From positions 1 through 64,000 of the forward strand of contig SFGF01000007.1 of NCBI GenBank assembly GCA_004556655.1: a stretch of DNA of 64,000 nucleotides, read 5' to 3'. Both the position numbers and the translations under genes were made by a program. Of the stretch, positions 15,681-23,628 are shown piece after piece; position 1 is the first letter of the stretch; the number at the start of each line of letters is the position of its first letter. The notes under the pieces are model-generated. The model was not told the DNA's origin, searched no databases, and saw only the letters and a program-made list of their open reading frames with translations. Source of the stretch: Lachnospiraceae bacterium (GTDB taxonomy: Bacteria > Bacillota > Clostridia > Lachnospirales > Lachnospiraceae).

Positions 15681-17345
15681 ATGGAAAAAGAGGTAGTTTC
15701 CAAGAATTTTATTGAACAGATTATAGAGAAAGATCTGGCGGAAGGAAAATATGAGACCATTTGTACCCGTTTTCCACCGGAACCAAACGGTTATCTGCAT
15801 ATCGGGCATGCAAAATCTATTTTGCTGAACTATGGACTTTCTCAGGAATATAATGGTAGGTTTAATCTTCGCTTCGACGATACCAACCCTACAAAAGAAA
15901 AAGTAGAGTTTGTGGAATCTATCGAAGCTGATGTGAAGTGGCTGGGAGCAGACTGGGAAGATCGTCTGTTTTTTGCATCCAACTATTTTGATCAGATGTA
16001 TGAGGCTGCAGTTAAGCTGATTAAAAAAGGGAAAGCTTTTGTCTGCGATCTGTCAGCAGAAGAAATCCGGGAATACAGAGGAACTTTGACAGAACCGGGA
16101 AAAAACAGCCCCTACCGTGACAGGAGTGTTGAGGAGAATCTGGATCTTTTTGAACGGATGAAAAACGGTGAGTTTGAGGACGGAAGCAAGGTACTCCGTG
16201 CAAAGATTGACATGGCTTCCCCGAATATTAACATGAGGGATCCGGTTATTTACCGTGTAGCTCATATGACACATCACAATACAGGTGATAAGTGGTGTAT
16301 TTATCCGATGTATGATTTTGCTCATCCGATCGAGGATGCTATTGAAGGTGTGACACATTCTATCTGTACACTGGAGTTTGAAGATCACCGTCCGCTGTAT
16401 GACTGGGTAGTAAGAGAACTGGAATATCCGTTCCCACCGAAGCAGATCGAATTTGCAAAGCTGTATCTGACCAATGTGGTTACCGGTAAAAGATATATCA
16501 AACGTCTGGTAGAGGAAGGTATCGTGGACGGATGGGATGATCCCCGTCTGGTGTCCATTGCTGCACTGAGAAGAAGAGGATTTACACCGGAATCCATTAA
16601 AATGTTTGTGGATCTGTGTGGAGTATCCAAAGCAAACAGTTCTGTAGATTATGCGATGCTGGAATATTGTATCCGTGAGGATCTGAAACTGAAACGTTCC
16701 CGTGTGATGGCTGTTCTGGATCCACTGAAACTGATTATTGACAACTACCCGGATGATCAGATAGAGGAACTGGAAGCACCGAACAATCTTGAGAATGAAG
16801 AATTGGGCTCCAGGATGGTTCCTTTCAGTAAAGAGCTGTATATTGAAAGAGAAGATTTTATGGTGGAACCGCCGAAAAAATACAAACGTCTTTATCCGGG
16901 CAATGAAGTACGTCTGATGAATGCGTACTTTGTAACATGTACCGGATATGATACCGATGACGAAGGAAATGTCACAGCAGTTCACTGTACGTATGATCCG
17001 GCTTCCAAGGGAGGAAATTCTCCGGATGGACGTAAAGTAAAAGGAACGATTCATTGGGTGAGTGCGCAGGAAAATGTTCAGGCAGAGGTTCGTCTCTATG
17101 AAAATATTATTGATGAAGAAAAGGGAGTTTATAATGAGGACGGCTCTCTGAATCTGAATCCGAATTCTCTGACCATTGTAAAGAATTGCTATCTGGAACG
17201 CAGTCTGAAAAATGTAAAAGCATATGACAGTTTCCAGTTTGTCAGAAATGGGTATTTTTGTGTGGATGCGAAAGATTCCAGAGAAGATGCGCTGGTATTT
17301 AACAGAATTGTGTCCCTGAAGAGCTCTTTTAAACTTCCCAAATAA
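15681..17345 (+). CDS. glnS: Glutaminyl-tRNA synthetase
   Basis: A 554-residue class I synthetase charging tRNA-Gln. It shows the Gln/Glu-type opening TRFPPEPNGYLHIGHAKS (HIGH at 40-43), RFDDTNPTKEKVEFVESIEA, the YDFAHPIEDAIEGVTHSICT stretch, LEFEDHRPLYDW and GWDDPRL, then the anticodon-binding beta-barrels. The second class I signature, usually MSKR in GlnRS, reads TGKR here (about residues 266-269). The start at 15681 has GAGGAGG upstream. Direct GlnRS charging is patchy among Firmicutes, many of which use the GatCAB transamidation route, so this gene is probably an ancient acquisition of the lineage. Confidence 0.95.
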   Translation: MEKEVVSKNFIEQIIEKDLAEGKYETICTRFPPEPNGYLHIGHAKSILLNYGLSQEYNGRFNLRFDDTNPTKEKVEFVESIEADVKWLGADWEDRLFFASNYFDQMYEAAVKLIKKGKAFVCDLSAEEIREYRGTLTEPGKNSPYRDRSVEENLDLFERMKNGEFEDGSKVLRAKIDMASPNINMRDPVIYRVAHMTHHNTGDKWCIYPMYDFAHPIEDAIEGVTHSICTLEFEDHRPLYDWVVRELEYPFPPKQIEFAKLYLTNVVTGKRYIKRLVEEGIVDGWDDPRLVSIAALRRRGFTPESIKMFVDLCGVSKANSSVDYAMLEYCIREDLKLKRSRVMAVLDPLKLIIDNYPDDQIEELEAPNNLENEELGSRMVPFSKELYIEREDFMVEPPKKYKRLYPGNEVRLMNAYFVTCTGYDTDDEGNVTAVHCTYDPASKGGNSPDGRKVKGTIHWVSAQENVQAEVRLYENIIDEEKGVYNEDGSLNLNPNSLTIVKNCYLERSLKNVKAYDSFQFVRNGYFCVDAKDSREDALVFNRIVSLKSSFKLPK

Positions 17346-17377
17346 ACGGAGCAGTAAAGAAAGATACAGCATCGAGG

Positions 17378-17408
17378 GAGAAAAAGGAATGCGATATCCT
17401 TTATTCTC
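17378..17408 (+). promoter_or_regulatory. Stem-loop in the glnS-trpS gap
   Basis: GAGAA-AAAGGA pairs with TCCTTTATTCTC with a one-base bulge, just upstream of the trpS ribosome site. There is no U-run, so it is not a clear terminator, and the gap is far too short for a T-box leader. It may influence trpS translation or mRNA stability. Confidence 0.35.
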
Positions 17409-17432
17409 AAGACAGAATTGTGAGGTATGGAA

Positions 17433-18437
17433 ATGATTAATGATAAAAAAGTATTATTCAGTGGTATGCAGGCTACCGGAAACCTGACTTTAGGAAATTA
17501 TCTGGGAGCTTTGAAAAACTGGGTTACACTGAGTGATGAGTATGAATGTTTTTACAGTGTGGTAGATATGCATTCCATCACCGTACGTCAGGATCCGGCT
17601 ACGCTGAGAAAGAGAGCAAGAGCACTGCTTACCCTGTACATTGCTGCCGGTCTTGATCCTGAAAAAAATTGTATTTATTATCAGTCTCATGTATCGGGAC
17701 ATGCAGAACTGGCATGGATTCTGAACTGTTTTACCTATATGGGTGAGCTGAACCGAATGACCCAGTTTAAAGATAAATCGGCAAAACATGCGGACAATAT
17801 TAACGCTGGTCTGTTCACATACCCGGTATTGATGGCGGCTGACATTTTGCTATATCAGGCGGATGTGGTGCCGGTAGGTATCGATCAGATGCAGCATCTG
17901 GAGCTGACCCGGGATCTGGCGATTCGGTTTAATAATATTTACGGTGATGTGTTCACCGTACCGGATGCCTATATCGGAAAAGTGGGTGCAAAGATTATGA
18001 GTCTTCAGGATCCTGCTAAAAAAATGTCCAAGTCTGATGAAAATCCGAACGGCAGTATTTATCTGATGGATGATCCGGATACGATCATGAGAAAATGCAA
18101 ACGGGCAGTTACTGACTCGGAAGCCTGTGTGGCATATCGTCCGGAACAGCCGGGAATTAAAAATCTGATTGATATTTACAGTGCCTGCACCGGCAAAACA
18201 CCGGAAGAAGTAGTACGGGAATTTGACGGAAGAGGATACGGTGACTTTAAGATGGCTGTAGGGGAATCGGTGGTCAGTGTCCTGAAACCGCTGCAGGAGC
18301 GTGTAAAAGAATTGGAAAAAGATAAATCCTATATTGATTCCGTAATTAAAAACAATGCTGAGAAAGCGCAGTATTATGCCAATAAGACATTGCGTAAGGT
18401 TCAGAAAAAAGTGGGATTTCCGGAGAAAATCCGATAA
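17433..18437 (+). CDS. trpS: Tryptophanyl-tRNA synthetase
   Basis: A 334-residue class I synthetase that activates tryptophan and charges tRNA-Trp. It has LFSGMQATGNLTLGNYLGAL, where TLGNYLG stands for the HIGH signature, the tryptophan-pocket strand FTYPVLMAADILLYQADVVP, the VGIDQMQHLELTRDLA helix, and a canonical KMSKS in AKKMSKSDENPNG. Length is normal for bacterial TrpRS. The ATG at 17433 is preferred because GAGG (17422-17425) is seven bases upstream; for the ATG at 17427 it would be only one base away. It follows glnS by 87 bases and is probably cotranscribed with it. Confidence 0.95.
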   Translation: MINDKKVLFSGMQATGNLTLGNYLGALKNWVTLSDEYECFYSVVDMHSITVRQDPATLRKRARALLTLYIAAGLDPEKNCIYYQSHVSGHAELAWILNCFTYMGELNRMTQFKDKSAKHADNINAGLFTYPVLMAADILLYQADVVPVGIDQMQHLELTRDLAIRFNNIYGDVFTVPDAYIGKVGAKIMSLQDPAKKMSKSDENPNGSIYLMDDPDTIMRKCKRAVTDSEACVAYRPEQPGIKNLIDIYSACTGKTPEEVVREFDGRGYGDFKMAVGESVVSVLKPLQERVKELEKDKSYIDSVIKNNAEKAQYYANKTLRKVQKKVGFPEKIR

Positions 18438-18481
18438 GTGAACTATTCCATAGAAGCAATAGACAGTTGGGAGGAATTATA

Positions 18482-18976
18482 ATGACAGTAGAGGAATTAG
18501 CAAAAGTTTTGGAAATGCAGGAAGAGATTCTTCAGTTTTCCAGTTTTACCAACGCAGATGCATGGGAGCTGGGAACCATGGTTGTGATGGAGGCAAGAAG
18601 ACTTGGAGTATCCATTGCAGTAAGAATCCGGCTGAATAATAGCTATACTGTATTCCAGTATGGAATGGACGGAACAAACCTGTATAATGAGCAGTGGCTT
18701 ACAAGAAAGGAAAATACCGTGCGGACACTGGAGCAGAGCAGTCTGCGCCTGTATATGAGCCTGCGGGAAACTCAGGAAACTCTTGAAGAACGTTTCCTGA
18801 ACCCCAATGAATATGCAGCCTGCGGCGGAGGATTTCCTATTCGTGTAGAAGAGGTAGGAGTGATCGGAAGTATCGTAGTGTCCGGATTGGATCACGTCTC
18901 TGATCATGACCTTTTGGTGAAATGTATCAGCAAATATCTTCATGTAGCCGAAGTTCCGAGAATCAGAGCTGTATAA
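18482..18976 (+). CDS. UPF0303 (heme-degrading domain-like) protein
   Basis: A 164-residue soluble protein resembling the UPF0303/HbpS-GlcG group, often named heme-degrading domain-containing protein. Features include the EEILQFSSFTNADAWELGTM helix, SIAVRIRLNNSYTVFQYGMD, EQWLTRKENTVRTLEQSSL and the PNEYAACGGGFPIRVEEVG loop with IGSIVVSGLDHVSDHDLL. The biochemical role of the group is poorly established, so no reaction is claimed. The ATG at 18482 follows a GGGAGG ribosome site. It is 44 bases after trpS and converges with the pseudouridine synthase gene, with only 12 bases between stops. Confidence 0.75.
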   Translation: MTVEELAKVLEMQEEILQFSSFTNADAWELGTMVVMEARRLGVSIAVRIRLNNSYTVFQYGMDGTNLYNEQWLTRKENTVRTLEQSSLRLYMSLRETQETLEERFLNPNEYAACGGGFPIRVEEVGVIGSIVVSGLDHVSDHDLLVKCISKYLHVAEVPRIRAV

Positions 18977-18988
18977 TGAATCAGAAGT

Positions 18989-19924
18989 CTATATGGGAAA
19001 GAATTGTGCCATATCCTCCGGGAGCGGTGCGGAAAATCTCATAGATTCCCCCGTAATGGGATGACAAAATTCCAGTGAATAAGAGTGAAGCGCCTGACGT
19101 TTCATAAGAGTAGTGGTCGGATTGTAAAGAGTATCACCGGGAAGCGGGTGTCCGATGGAAGTCATGTGGACACGAATCTGGTGAGTACGGCCGGTTTCCA
19201 GACGAAGCTGAACCAGGGAAGCACCCTTTGTTAAGATGCCGGTATCATCAGTGATACCGGCAAATTTTTTTCCTTCACAGTAAGCCAGTCTCCGGTAATG
19301 AGTGACAGCAGGATCACCATGCTCTTCATCAATTTTCCGTTCGATGACAGAATCACTGACCCGCCCGATCGGCGCACTTATGGTTCCTGATTCTGGGGTA
19401 AGGCCCTCTACAATGGCCAGATACGTTCTGTGAATCTCCCGGGTTTTCATTTGTCCGGACAGAACAGCACCGCTGAGCATGTTTTTGGCAATGATTAAAA
19501 GACCGGTGGTATCACGGTCCAGTCGATTGATACATCGGTATACAAAAGAAATATTTTGCGAGTTATAATACCAGGCGATTCCATTTGCCAGAGTATTTTC
19601 ATAATTTCCTATGGATGGATGAATGGGCATGTCAGCCGGTTTGTTGACAATCAGAATATCTTCATCCTCGTAAACAATATGAATCGGAAGAGGAACCGGT
19701 TTGATTTTTTCAGAGGGTAATTCATCGATCAGGCAGACGGTTAAGGAATCACCGGTTTCAAGAAGTTGATAAAAAAGAGCCGGTTCTCCGTTTCGTAAAA
19801 CAGAACCAGGATGCTGTTTTAAATAAGTACGGATGTGCCGGGTATATCCCTTCCCAACGAGAAAATCTCCGATTTTCATATGATTTTGTTCCGGGAGAAT
19901 GTGGTAAGCAAAGACACGTTTCAT
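18989..19924 (-). CDS. RluA-family pseudouridine synthase
   Basis: A 311-residue enzyme that isomerises uridine to pseudouridine in rRNA or tRNA. After a poorly conserved N-terminal region resembling a small S4-like domain (IGDFLVGKGYTRHIRTYLKQ), the catalytic part shows IVYEDEDILIVNKPADMPIH, the active-site loop CINRLDRDTTGLLIIAKN with the catalytic Asp, HRTYLAIVEG, LRLETGRTHQIRVHM and GHPLPGDTLY. The RluA/RluD subtype cannot be fixed. It starts with a GTGAGG ribosome site and has a strong divergent promoter. Confidence 0.92.
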   Translation of the reverse strand: MKRVFAYHILPEQNHMKIGDFLVGKGYTRHIRTYLKQHPGSVLRNGEPALFYQLLETGDSLTVCLIDELPSEKIKPVPLPIHIVYEDEDILIVNKPADMPIHPSIGNYENTLANGIAWYYNSQNISFVYRCINRLDRDTTGLLIIAKNMLSGAVLSGQMKTREIHRTYLAIVEGLTPESGTISAPIGRVSDSVIERKIDEEHGDPAVTHYRRLAYCEGKKFAGITDDTGILTKGASLVQLRLETGRTHQIRVHMTSIGHPLPGDTLYNPTTTLMKRQALHSYSLEFCHPITGESMRFSAPLPEDMAQFFPI

Positions 19925-19963
19925 AAAAACCTCACAATATTCAGAATAATATTTATGAGTACT

Positions 19964-19991
19964 ATTATAGGAAACGGGAAAAAAGTGTCAA
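19964..19991 (-). promoter_or_regulatory. Promoter of the pseudouridine synthase gene
   Basis: Minus strand TTGACA (19986-19991), 16 bases, TATAAT (19964-19969): near-consensus sigma-A promoter, 39 bases before the ATG. Confidence 0.75.
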
Positions 19992-20029
19992 GAAATAAAA
20001 TTCTTTTATTGTGAAGTTGGAAGAATCAA

Positions 20030-20058
20030 TTGTAGAATCTGATGAATTGTGATAGAAT
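20030..20058 (+). promoter_or_regulatory. Promoter of the lactonase-family gene
   Basis: TTGTAG (20030-20035), 17 bases, TAGAAT (20053-20058), divergent from the pseudouridine synthase promoter. Confidence 0.55.
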
Positions 20059-20127
20059 AGTCACCAGATAGACGAAAATTCGGAAACGAGCGTAATTTTT
20101 TCCGGATAGTGAAAGGATGGGTTAATC

Positions 20128-21186
20128 ATGGGAAAAGAAAAATATATTGCCTATGTGGGCACCTATACACATGGAAGCAGCATTGGAATTCATCTGTATG
20201 ATGTAGATGTGGAAGAAGGAACATTGTCAGAGCGTAAAGTGGTTCCTGTCAATAACTCTTCTTATGTTGTTAAATCAAAAAATGGTAAGTATTTATATTC
20301 AATCGCAGACGAGGGAGTGGCTGTATTTGCCATTAAGCCGGACGGCGATCTTGAACCAATCAATAAAGTAGATATTGATGGAATGAGAGGATGTTATCTG
20401 TCTGTGGATGATGATGGAAAATATTTATTTGTGGGTGGATATCATGACGGTAAAATAACAGCTGTTCATACACATAAAGACGGAAGACTCGGTAAAATAT
20501 TTGACGGTGTGTTCCATAAAGGAATCGGAAGTGTGGCGGAGCGTAATTTCCGACCGCATGTAAGCTGTGTATTGCCGACACCGGAAGGAAAATATGTATG
20601 TGCAGTTGATAATGGTATCGATCAGGTGAAAATTTACAGAATCAACACCACCAGGAATCGTCTGGAACTGGTAGATGTACTCAGATGTAAGAGAGAATCC
20701 GGTCCGAGAGAGATCGTATTCAGCAAAGACGGTAATTATGCCTATATCCTTTTTGAACTGATTAATAAAGTAGGTGTTTTCAAATACAAAGATAACGGAA
20801 AGACACCTGAATTTGAATTGATTCAGACCATAGAAACTTTGTCGGATGAGTTGGATCCTCTGCATGACTGTGCTGCGGCAATCACGATCTCACCGGATGG
20901 AAAGCATCTCTTTACCTCTACAGCCGGAGATAATTCCGTGGCCATGTTTTCTATTAATCAGGAAGATGGAACTCTGGTGAAAGAGTTTGCTTTACCAATC
21001 AGCGGCGAATATCCGAAAGATATTGCGCTGTTCCCGGATGGGAAGCATATTGCTGTTGTCAATCATGAATCCAACAGCATTACCACATTTACTATTGATT
21101 ATGAGAATAAAGTACTGGTTATGAAAGGAAAACCCATGAAAGTGGAGACACCGAACTGCATCCTGATAACCAAGGTGGAAGTATAA
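20128..21186 (+). CDS. Lactonase-family seven-bladed beta-propeller
   Basis: A 352-residue cytoplasmic protein of the lactonase (PF10282-type) family, related to 6-phosphogluconolactonase of the propeller class. Repeating blade motifs are visible: YVGTYTHGSSIGIHLYDVD, SKNGKYLYSIADEGVAVF, DDDGKYLFVGGYHDGKITA, NFRPHVSCVLPTPEGKYVCA, SPDGKHLFTSTAGDNSVAMF and PDGKHIAVVNHESNSITTF. If it is a true phosphogluconolactonase it would serve the oxidative pentose phosphate route, but the family also includes other lactonases, so I leave the symbol empty. It is monocistronic, with its own promoter and a terminator shared with aroC. Confidence 0.82.
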   Translation: MGKEKYIAYVGTYTHGSSIGIHLYDVDVEEGTLSERKVVPVNNSSYVVKSKNGKYLYSIADEGVAVFAIKPDGDLEPINKVDIDGMRGCYLSVDDDGKYLFVGGYHDGKITAVHTHKDGRLGKIFDGVFHKGIGSVAERNFRPHVSCVLPTPEGKYVCAVDNGIDQVKIYRINTTRNRLELVDVLRCKRESGPREIVFSKDGNYAYILFELINKVGVFKYKDNGKTPEFELIQTIETLSDELDPLHDCAAAITISPDGKHLFTSTAGDNSVAMFSINQEDGTLVKEFALPISGEYPKDIALFPDGKHIAVVNHESNSITTFTIDYENKVLVMKGKPMKVETPNCILITKVEV

Positions 21187-21200
21187 GATTAAGAGAAGAA

Positions 21201-21250
21201 AAATCGAGCATTTTGTTTCTGTAAATCAGAAATGAAATGCTCGATTTTTT
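21201..21250. terminator. Bidirectional terminator between lactonase gene and aroC
   Basis: AAATCGAGCATTT (21201-21213) pairs with AAATGCTCGATTT (21235-21247) with a second inner stem, followed by a T-run to the right and, on the other strand, by TTTTTCTTC to the left. It can serve both converging genes. Confidence 0.9.
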
Positions 21251-21260
21251 ATGTGAAGAA

Positions 21261-22358
21261 TTAACGTTTATAGATCTCCTGCAGATAGTCCATCCGTGCG
21301 CTTATGTTCATCAGAAGTGCATCTGCCAGTACAAGGGCAGCCATACATTCCACTACTACAACGGCACGGGGTACGATGATGGGATCGTGTCGTCCTTTAA
21401 TAGAGATGGTGATAGGTTCTCCATTTTTATTAACAGTATTCTGCATGGCAGCTATCGATGGTGTCGGTTTAAATGCGGTGCGGAAAATCAGTTCACTTCC
21501 GTCACTGATGCCACCGAGTATGCCTCCGGCATGATTGGTGCTTTTGGTAATTCCACCATCGGATGCCGGAATAAAACTGTCATTATTGGTAAGTCCGGTC
21601 GCTTTGGCAGCGTCCATACCGGAACCGATTTCAAATCCTTTTACAGCTCCCAGTGAAAACATTGCTTTTGCCAGGTTGGCATCCAGTTTTTCAAATACCG
21701 GATCCCCCAAACCTGCGGGAAGGCCTTTTACTACACATTCTACCATTCCGCCGGAAGAATTTTTCTCTTTCATACATTCCGTAAGATAAGCAGAAGCTTT
21801 TTCGGCTGCTTTCGCGTCAGGCATATACAGGTTGTTGTTATAGATTTCCTCCGGATCAAAAGAAGATATGGTCACCGGGCCGATAGAATATGTGTAAGCA
21901 TTTAATGTGATGCCCAGTTCACCCAGCAGTTTGGATGCGATAGCGCCTGCAGCGACTCTTCCGATGGTCTCACGGCCGGAAGAGCGTCCGCCGCCACGGT
22001 AGTCCCGAAAACCGTATTTCTGATCAAAAGTATAGTCTGCATGTCCCGGACGATAGTAGGAAGCAATCTCCGAGTAATCTTTGGAACGCTGAGATGTATT
22101 TCTTACAAGGAGGGAGATGGGGGTACCTGTAGTTTTTCCGTCAAAAACTCCGGAAAGTATCTCCACAGTATCATCCTCTTTACGGGGAGTAGCAAAACGG
22201 CTCTGCCCCGGTTTCCTTCTGTTTAAAAAAATCTGAATATCCTCCTCGCAGAGAGAAAGACCTGCAGGACAGCCATCCACAACTACGCCTACACCTGCAC
22301 CGTGCGACTCTCCCCAGGTGGTAATTCTAAAAATTGTACCAAAAGATGAACCAGCCAT
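21261..22358 (-). CDS. aroC: Chorismate synthase
   Basis: A 365-residue FMN-dependent enzyme that converts EPSP to chorismate, the last shared step of aromatic amino acid synthesis. Motifs: FRITTWGESHGAGVGVVVDG at the N terminus, NRRKPGQSRFATPRKEDD, the YRPGHADYTFDQKYGFRDYR region, GGGRSSGRETIGRVAAGAIA, and FKPTPSIAAMQNTVNKNGE near the C terminus. Length is standard. An AAAGGAG ribosome site precedes the ATG. It stands alone, separated from other aromatic genes, and its upstream region is occupied by an interspersed repeat. Confidence 0.96.
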   Translation of the reverse strand: MAGSSFGTIFRITTWGESHGAGVGVVVDGCPAGLSLCEEDIQIFLNRRKPGQSRFATPRKEDDTVEILSGVFDGKTTGTPISLLVRNTSQRSKDYSEIASYYRPGHADYTFDQKYGFRDYRGGGRSSGRETIGRVAAGAIASKLLGELGITLNAYTYSIGPVTISSFDPEEIYNNNLYMPDAKAAEKASAYLTECMKEKNSSGGMVECVVKGLPAGLGDPVFEKLDANLAKAMFSLGAVKGFEIGSGMDAAKATGLTNNDSFIPASDGGITKSTNHAGGILGGISDGSELIFRTAFKPTPSIAAMQNTVNKNGEPITISIKGRHDPIIVPRAVVVVECMAALVLADALLMNISARMDYLQEIYKR

Positions 22359-22388
22359 AAAAATCTCCTTTATTTCGAATCTTTAGTT

Positions 22389-22596
22389 CCTTGTCTCATC
22401 CTATGAGTTGTCTGACAAAAGGGATGAGACTACGAATTTCTCCGTGCTTCGCACTCTCGAAATTCTAAAAACATTCGGAATCCGCTCATTTTTCTTCGAA
22501 AAATGGCTGCTTCCTCATGTTTTTGCGGTCCCCAAAGTCAGTTTCAGGCATGCAAGCATGCCGTGACTGACCTTTTGTCCTTTGTCTCATCATATA
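22389..22596 (+). repeat. Interspersed palindromic repeat, long copy
   Basis: This fills most of the roughly 370-base gap upstream of aroC. It begins CCTTGTCTCATCCTAT and ends CCTTTGTCTCATCATAT, a near-direct repeat. The right part holds the palindrome GGCATGCAAGCATGCC flanked by CAGT/ACTG arms. The left part carries nested hairpins: GAATTTC...GAAATTC, CATTTTTC-TTC-GAAAAATG, and AAAAACAT...ATGTTTTT. A shorter copy in opposite orientation lies at 37988-38080 and lacks the middle block of about 100 bases. No coding potential. Confidence 0.75.
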
Positions 22597-22631
22597 ACAG
22601 TTTCCGATATTTGTAAAGAAAAGCAACAAAA

Positions 22632-22686
22632 AATCAGGTTGTTCAACAAGTTATTCTTGACAGCCTGATTCGGATAGAATTATACT
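22632..22686 (+). promoter_or_regulatory. Promoter and inverted repeat of the SAM hydrolase-ECF operon
   Basis: TTGACA (22657-22662), 18 bases, TATACT (22681-22686). The -35 sits in the right arm of an inverted repeat: AATCAGGTTGTTCAA (22632-22646) against TTGACAGCCTGATT (22657-22670), with one extra base. A perfect small palindrome TTGTTCAACAA (22639-22649) lies in the left arm. The layout suggests an operator, with the GntR-type regulator encoded in this operon as the natural candidate; that link is inferred. Confidence 0.65.
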
Positions 22687-22730
22687 GAAATTGCAAGGGA
22701 ATTCATAAACCCTTAGCCAAAAAGGAAAAA

Positions 22731-23597
22731 ATGAATATGAGAAAACCACTTATTTTACAGTCAGATTTTGGAACTGCGGATGGTGCAGTCAGTGCTATGT
22801 ATGGAGTTGCCTATGGAGTGGATGAAGATCTTTTAATTTCCGATCTGACCCATGAGATTCCGCAGTATGATATTTGGGAAGCATCTTACCGTTTGATTCA
22901 GACCGTGAGTTACTGGCCGAAAGGTTCCGTATTTGTAAGTGTGGTAGACCCGGGAGTAGGTTCTACAAGAAGAAGTATTGTCGTGAAAACAAAAGGCGGA
23001 CAGTATATTGTCTCACCGGATAATGGAACATTGACCCATATCAAGCGTATTACCGGACTGGAAGAAGCAAGAGTGATTGATGAAAGCGTGAATCGACTGC
23101 CGAATTCAGGAGAGAGTTATACGTTCCATGGCAGAGACATTTATGCTTATACAGGAGCGAGACTTGCATCCGGAGTTATTTCATTTGAAGAAGTAGGACC
23201 GGAAGTTGAAACGCAGAGTGTGATTGAGCTTCCGGTGGTAGAAGCCACGTATGACGGCGAAAAAGTGAGTGGGACGATCGATGTGCTGGATGTACGTTTC
23301 GGAAGTCTATGGACTAATATTTCGAGGGAACTGTTTCTGAAGTTAGGTGTGAAACATGGAAACAGAGTAGAGATCAGTATTGAAAATGAAACCAGAACCT
23401 TATATAAAAATATACTGGTATATGCGAAAAGTTTTGCGGATGTTTATGTGGGAGAACCGCTTGTGTATGTGAACAGTCTGGATTGTATGGCGGTGGCAAT
23501 CAATCAGGGAAGTTTTGCCCGGGCATATAATATCGGTACGGGAAACAAGTGGAGGATTACCATTCGAAAAGCACCGAGAATCATCTATGAAGACTGA
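22731..23597 (+). CDS. SAM hydroxide adenosyltransferase (DUF62), paralogue 1
   Basis: A 288-residue protein of the SAM hydrolase/fluorinase superfamily. Members split S-adenosylmethionine to adenosine and methionine using water. The Asp-Arg-His triad expected for hydrolases is visible at Asp73 (VVDPGVG), Arg80 (STRRS) and His133 (TFHGRD), with the spacing of characterised members. Other motifs are LQSDFGTADGAVSAMYG, SPDNGTLTHI and FGSLWTNIS. The extra loop of fluorinases/chlorinases is not apparent, so halogenation is unlikely. It is the first gene of the cassette; a second paralogue lies 4.2 kb downstream. The start has AAGGA upstream. Confidence 0.9.
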   Translation: MNMRKPLILQSDFGTADGAVSAMYGVAYGVDEDLLISDLTHEIPQYDIWEASYRLIQTVSYWPKGSVFVSVVDPGVGSTRRSIVVKTKGGQYIVSPDNGTLTHIKRITGLEEARVIDESVNRLPNSGESYTFHGRDIYAYTGARLASGVISFEEVGPEVETQSVIELPVVEATYDGEKVSGTIDVLDVRFGSLWTNISRELFLKLGVKHGNRVEISIENETRTLYKNILVYAKSFADVYVGEPLVYVNSLDCMAVAINQGSFARAYNIGTGNKWRITIRKAPRIIYED

Positions 23598-23628
23598 GAA
23601 AAACTGATAAATGAAAACAGGGGGACTT

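Noticed and set aside
16053..17372. A long open frame of about 440 codons on the minus strand opposite glnS, and similar long ones opposite hisS, kdgK and rel
   Set aside because: They mirror strongly coding plus-strand genes, lack ribosome sites and give low-complexity Cys/His/Phe-rich translations with no family features. They arise from codon bias on the other strand.
17346..17432. T-box leader before trpS, and likewise before hisS, aspS, glnS or argS
   Set aside because: The gaps are too short or lack the T-box sequence and antiterminator. Only a small hairpin is present before trpS.
22613..22730. SAM riboswitch before the SAM hydrolase gene
   Set aside because: The leader after the promoter is only about 40 bases, too short for a known SAM-binding fold. 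The inverted repeat there overlaps the promoter and is better read as an operator.
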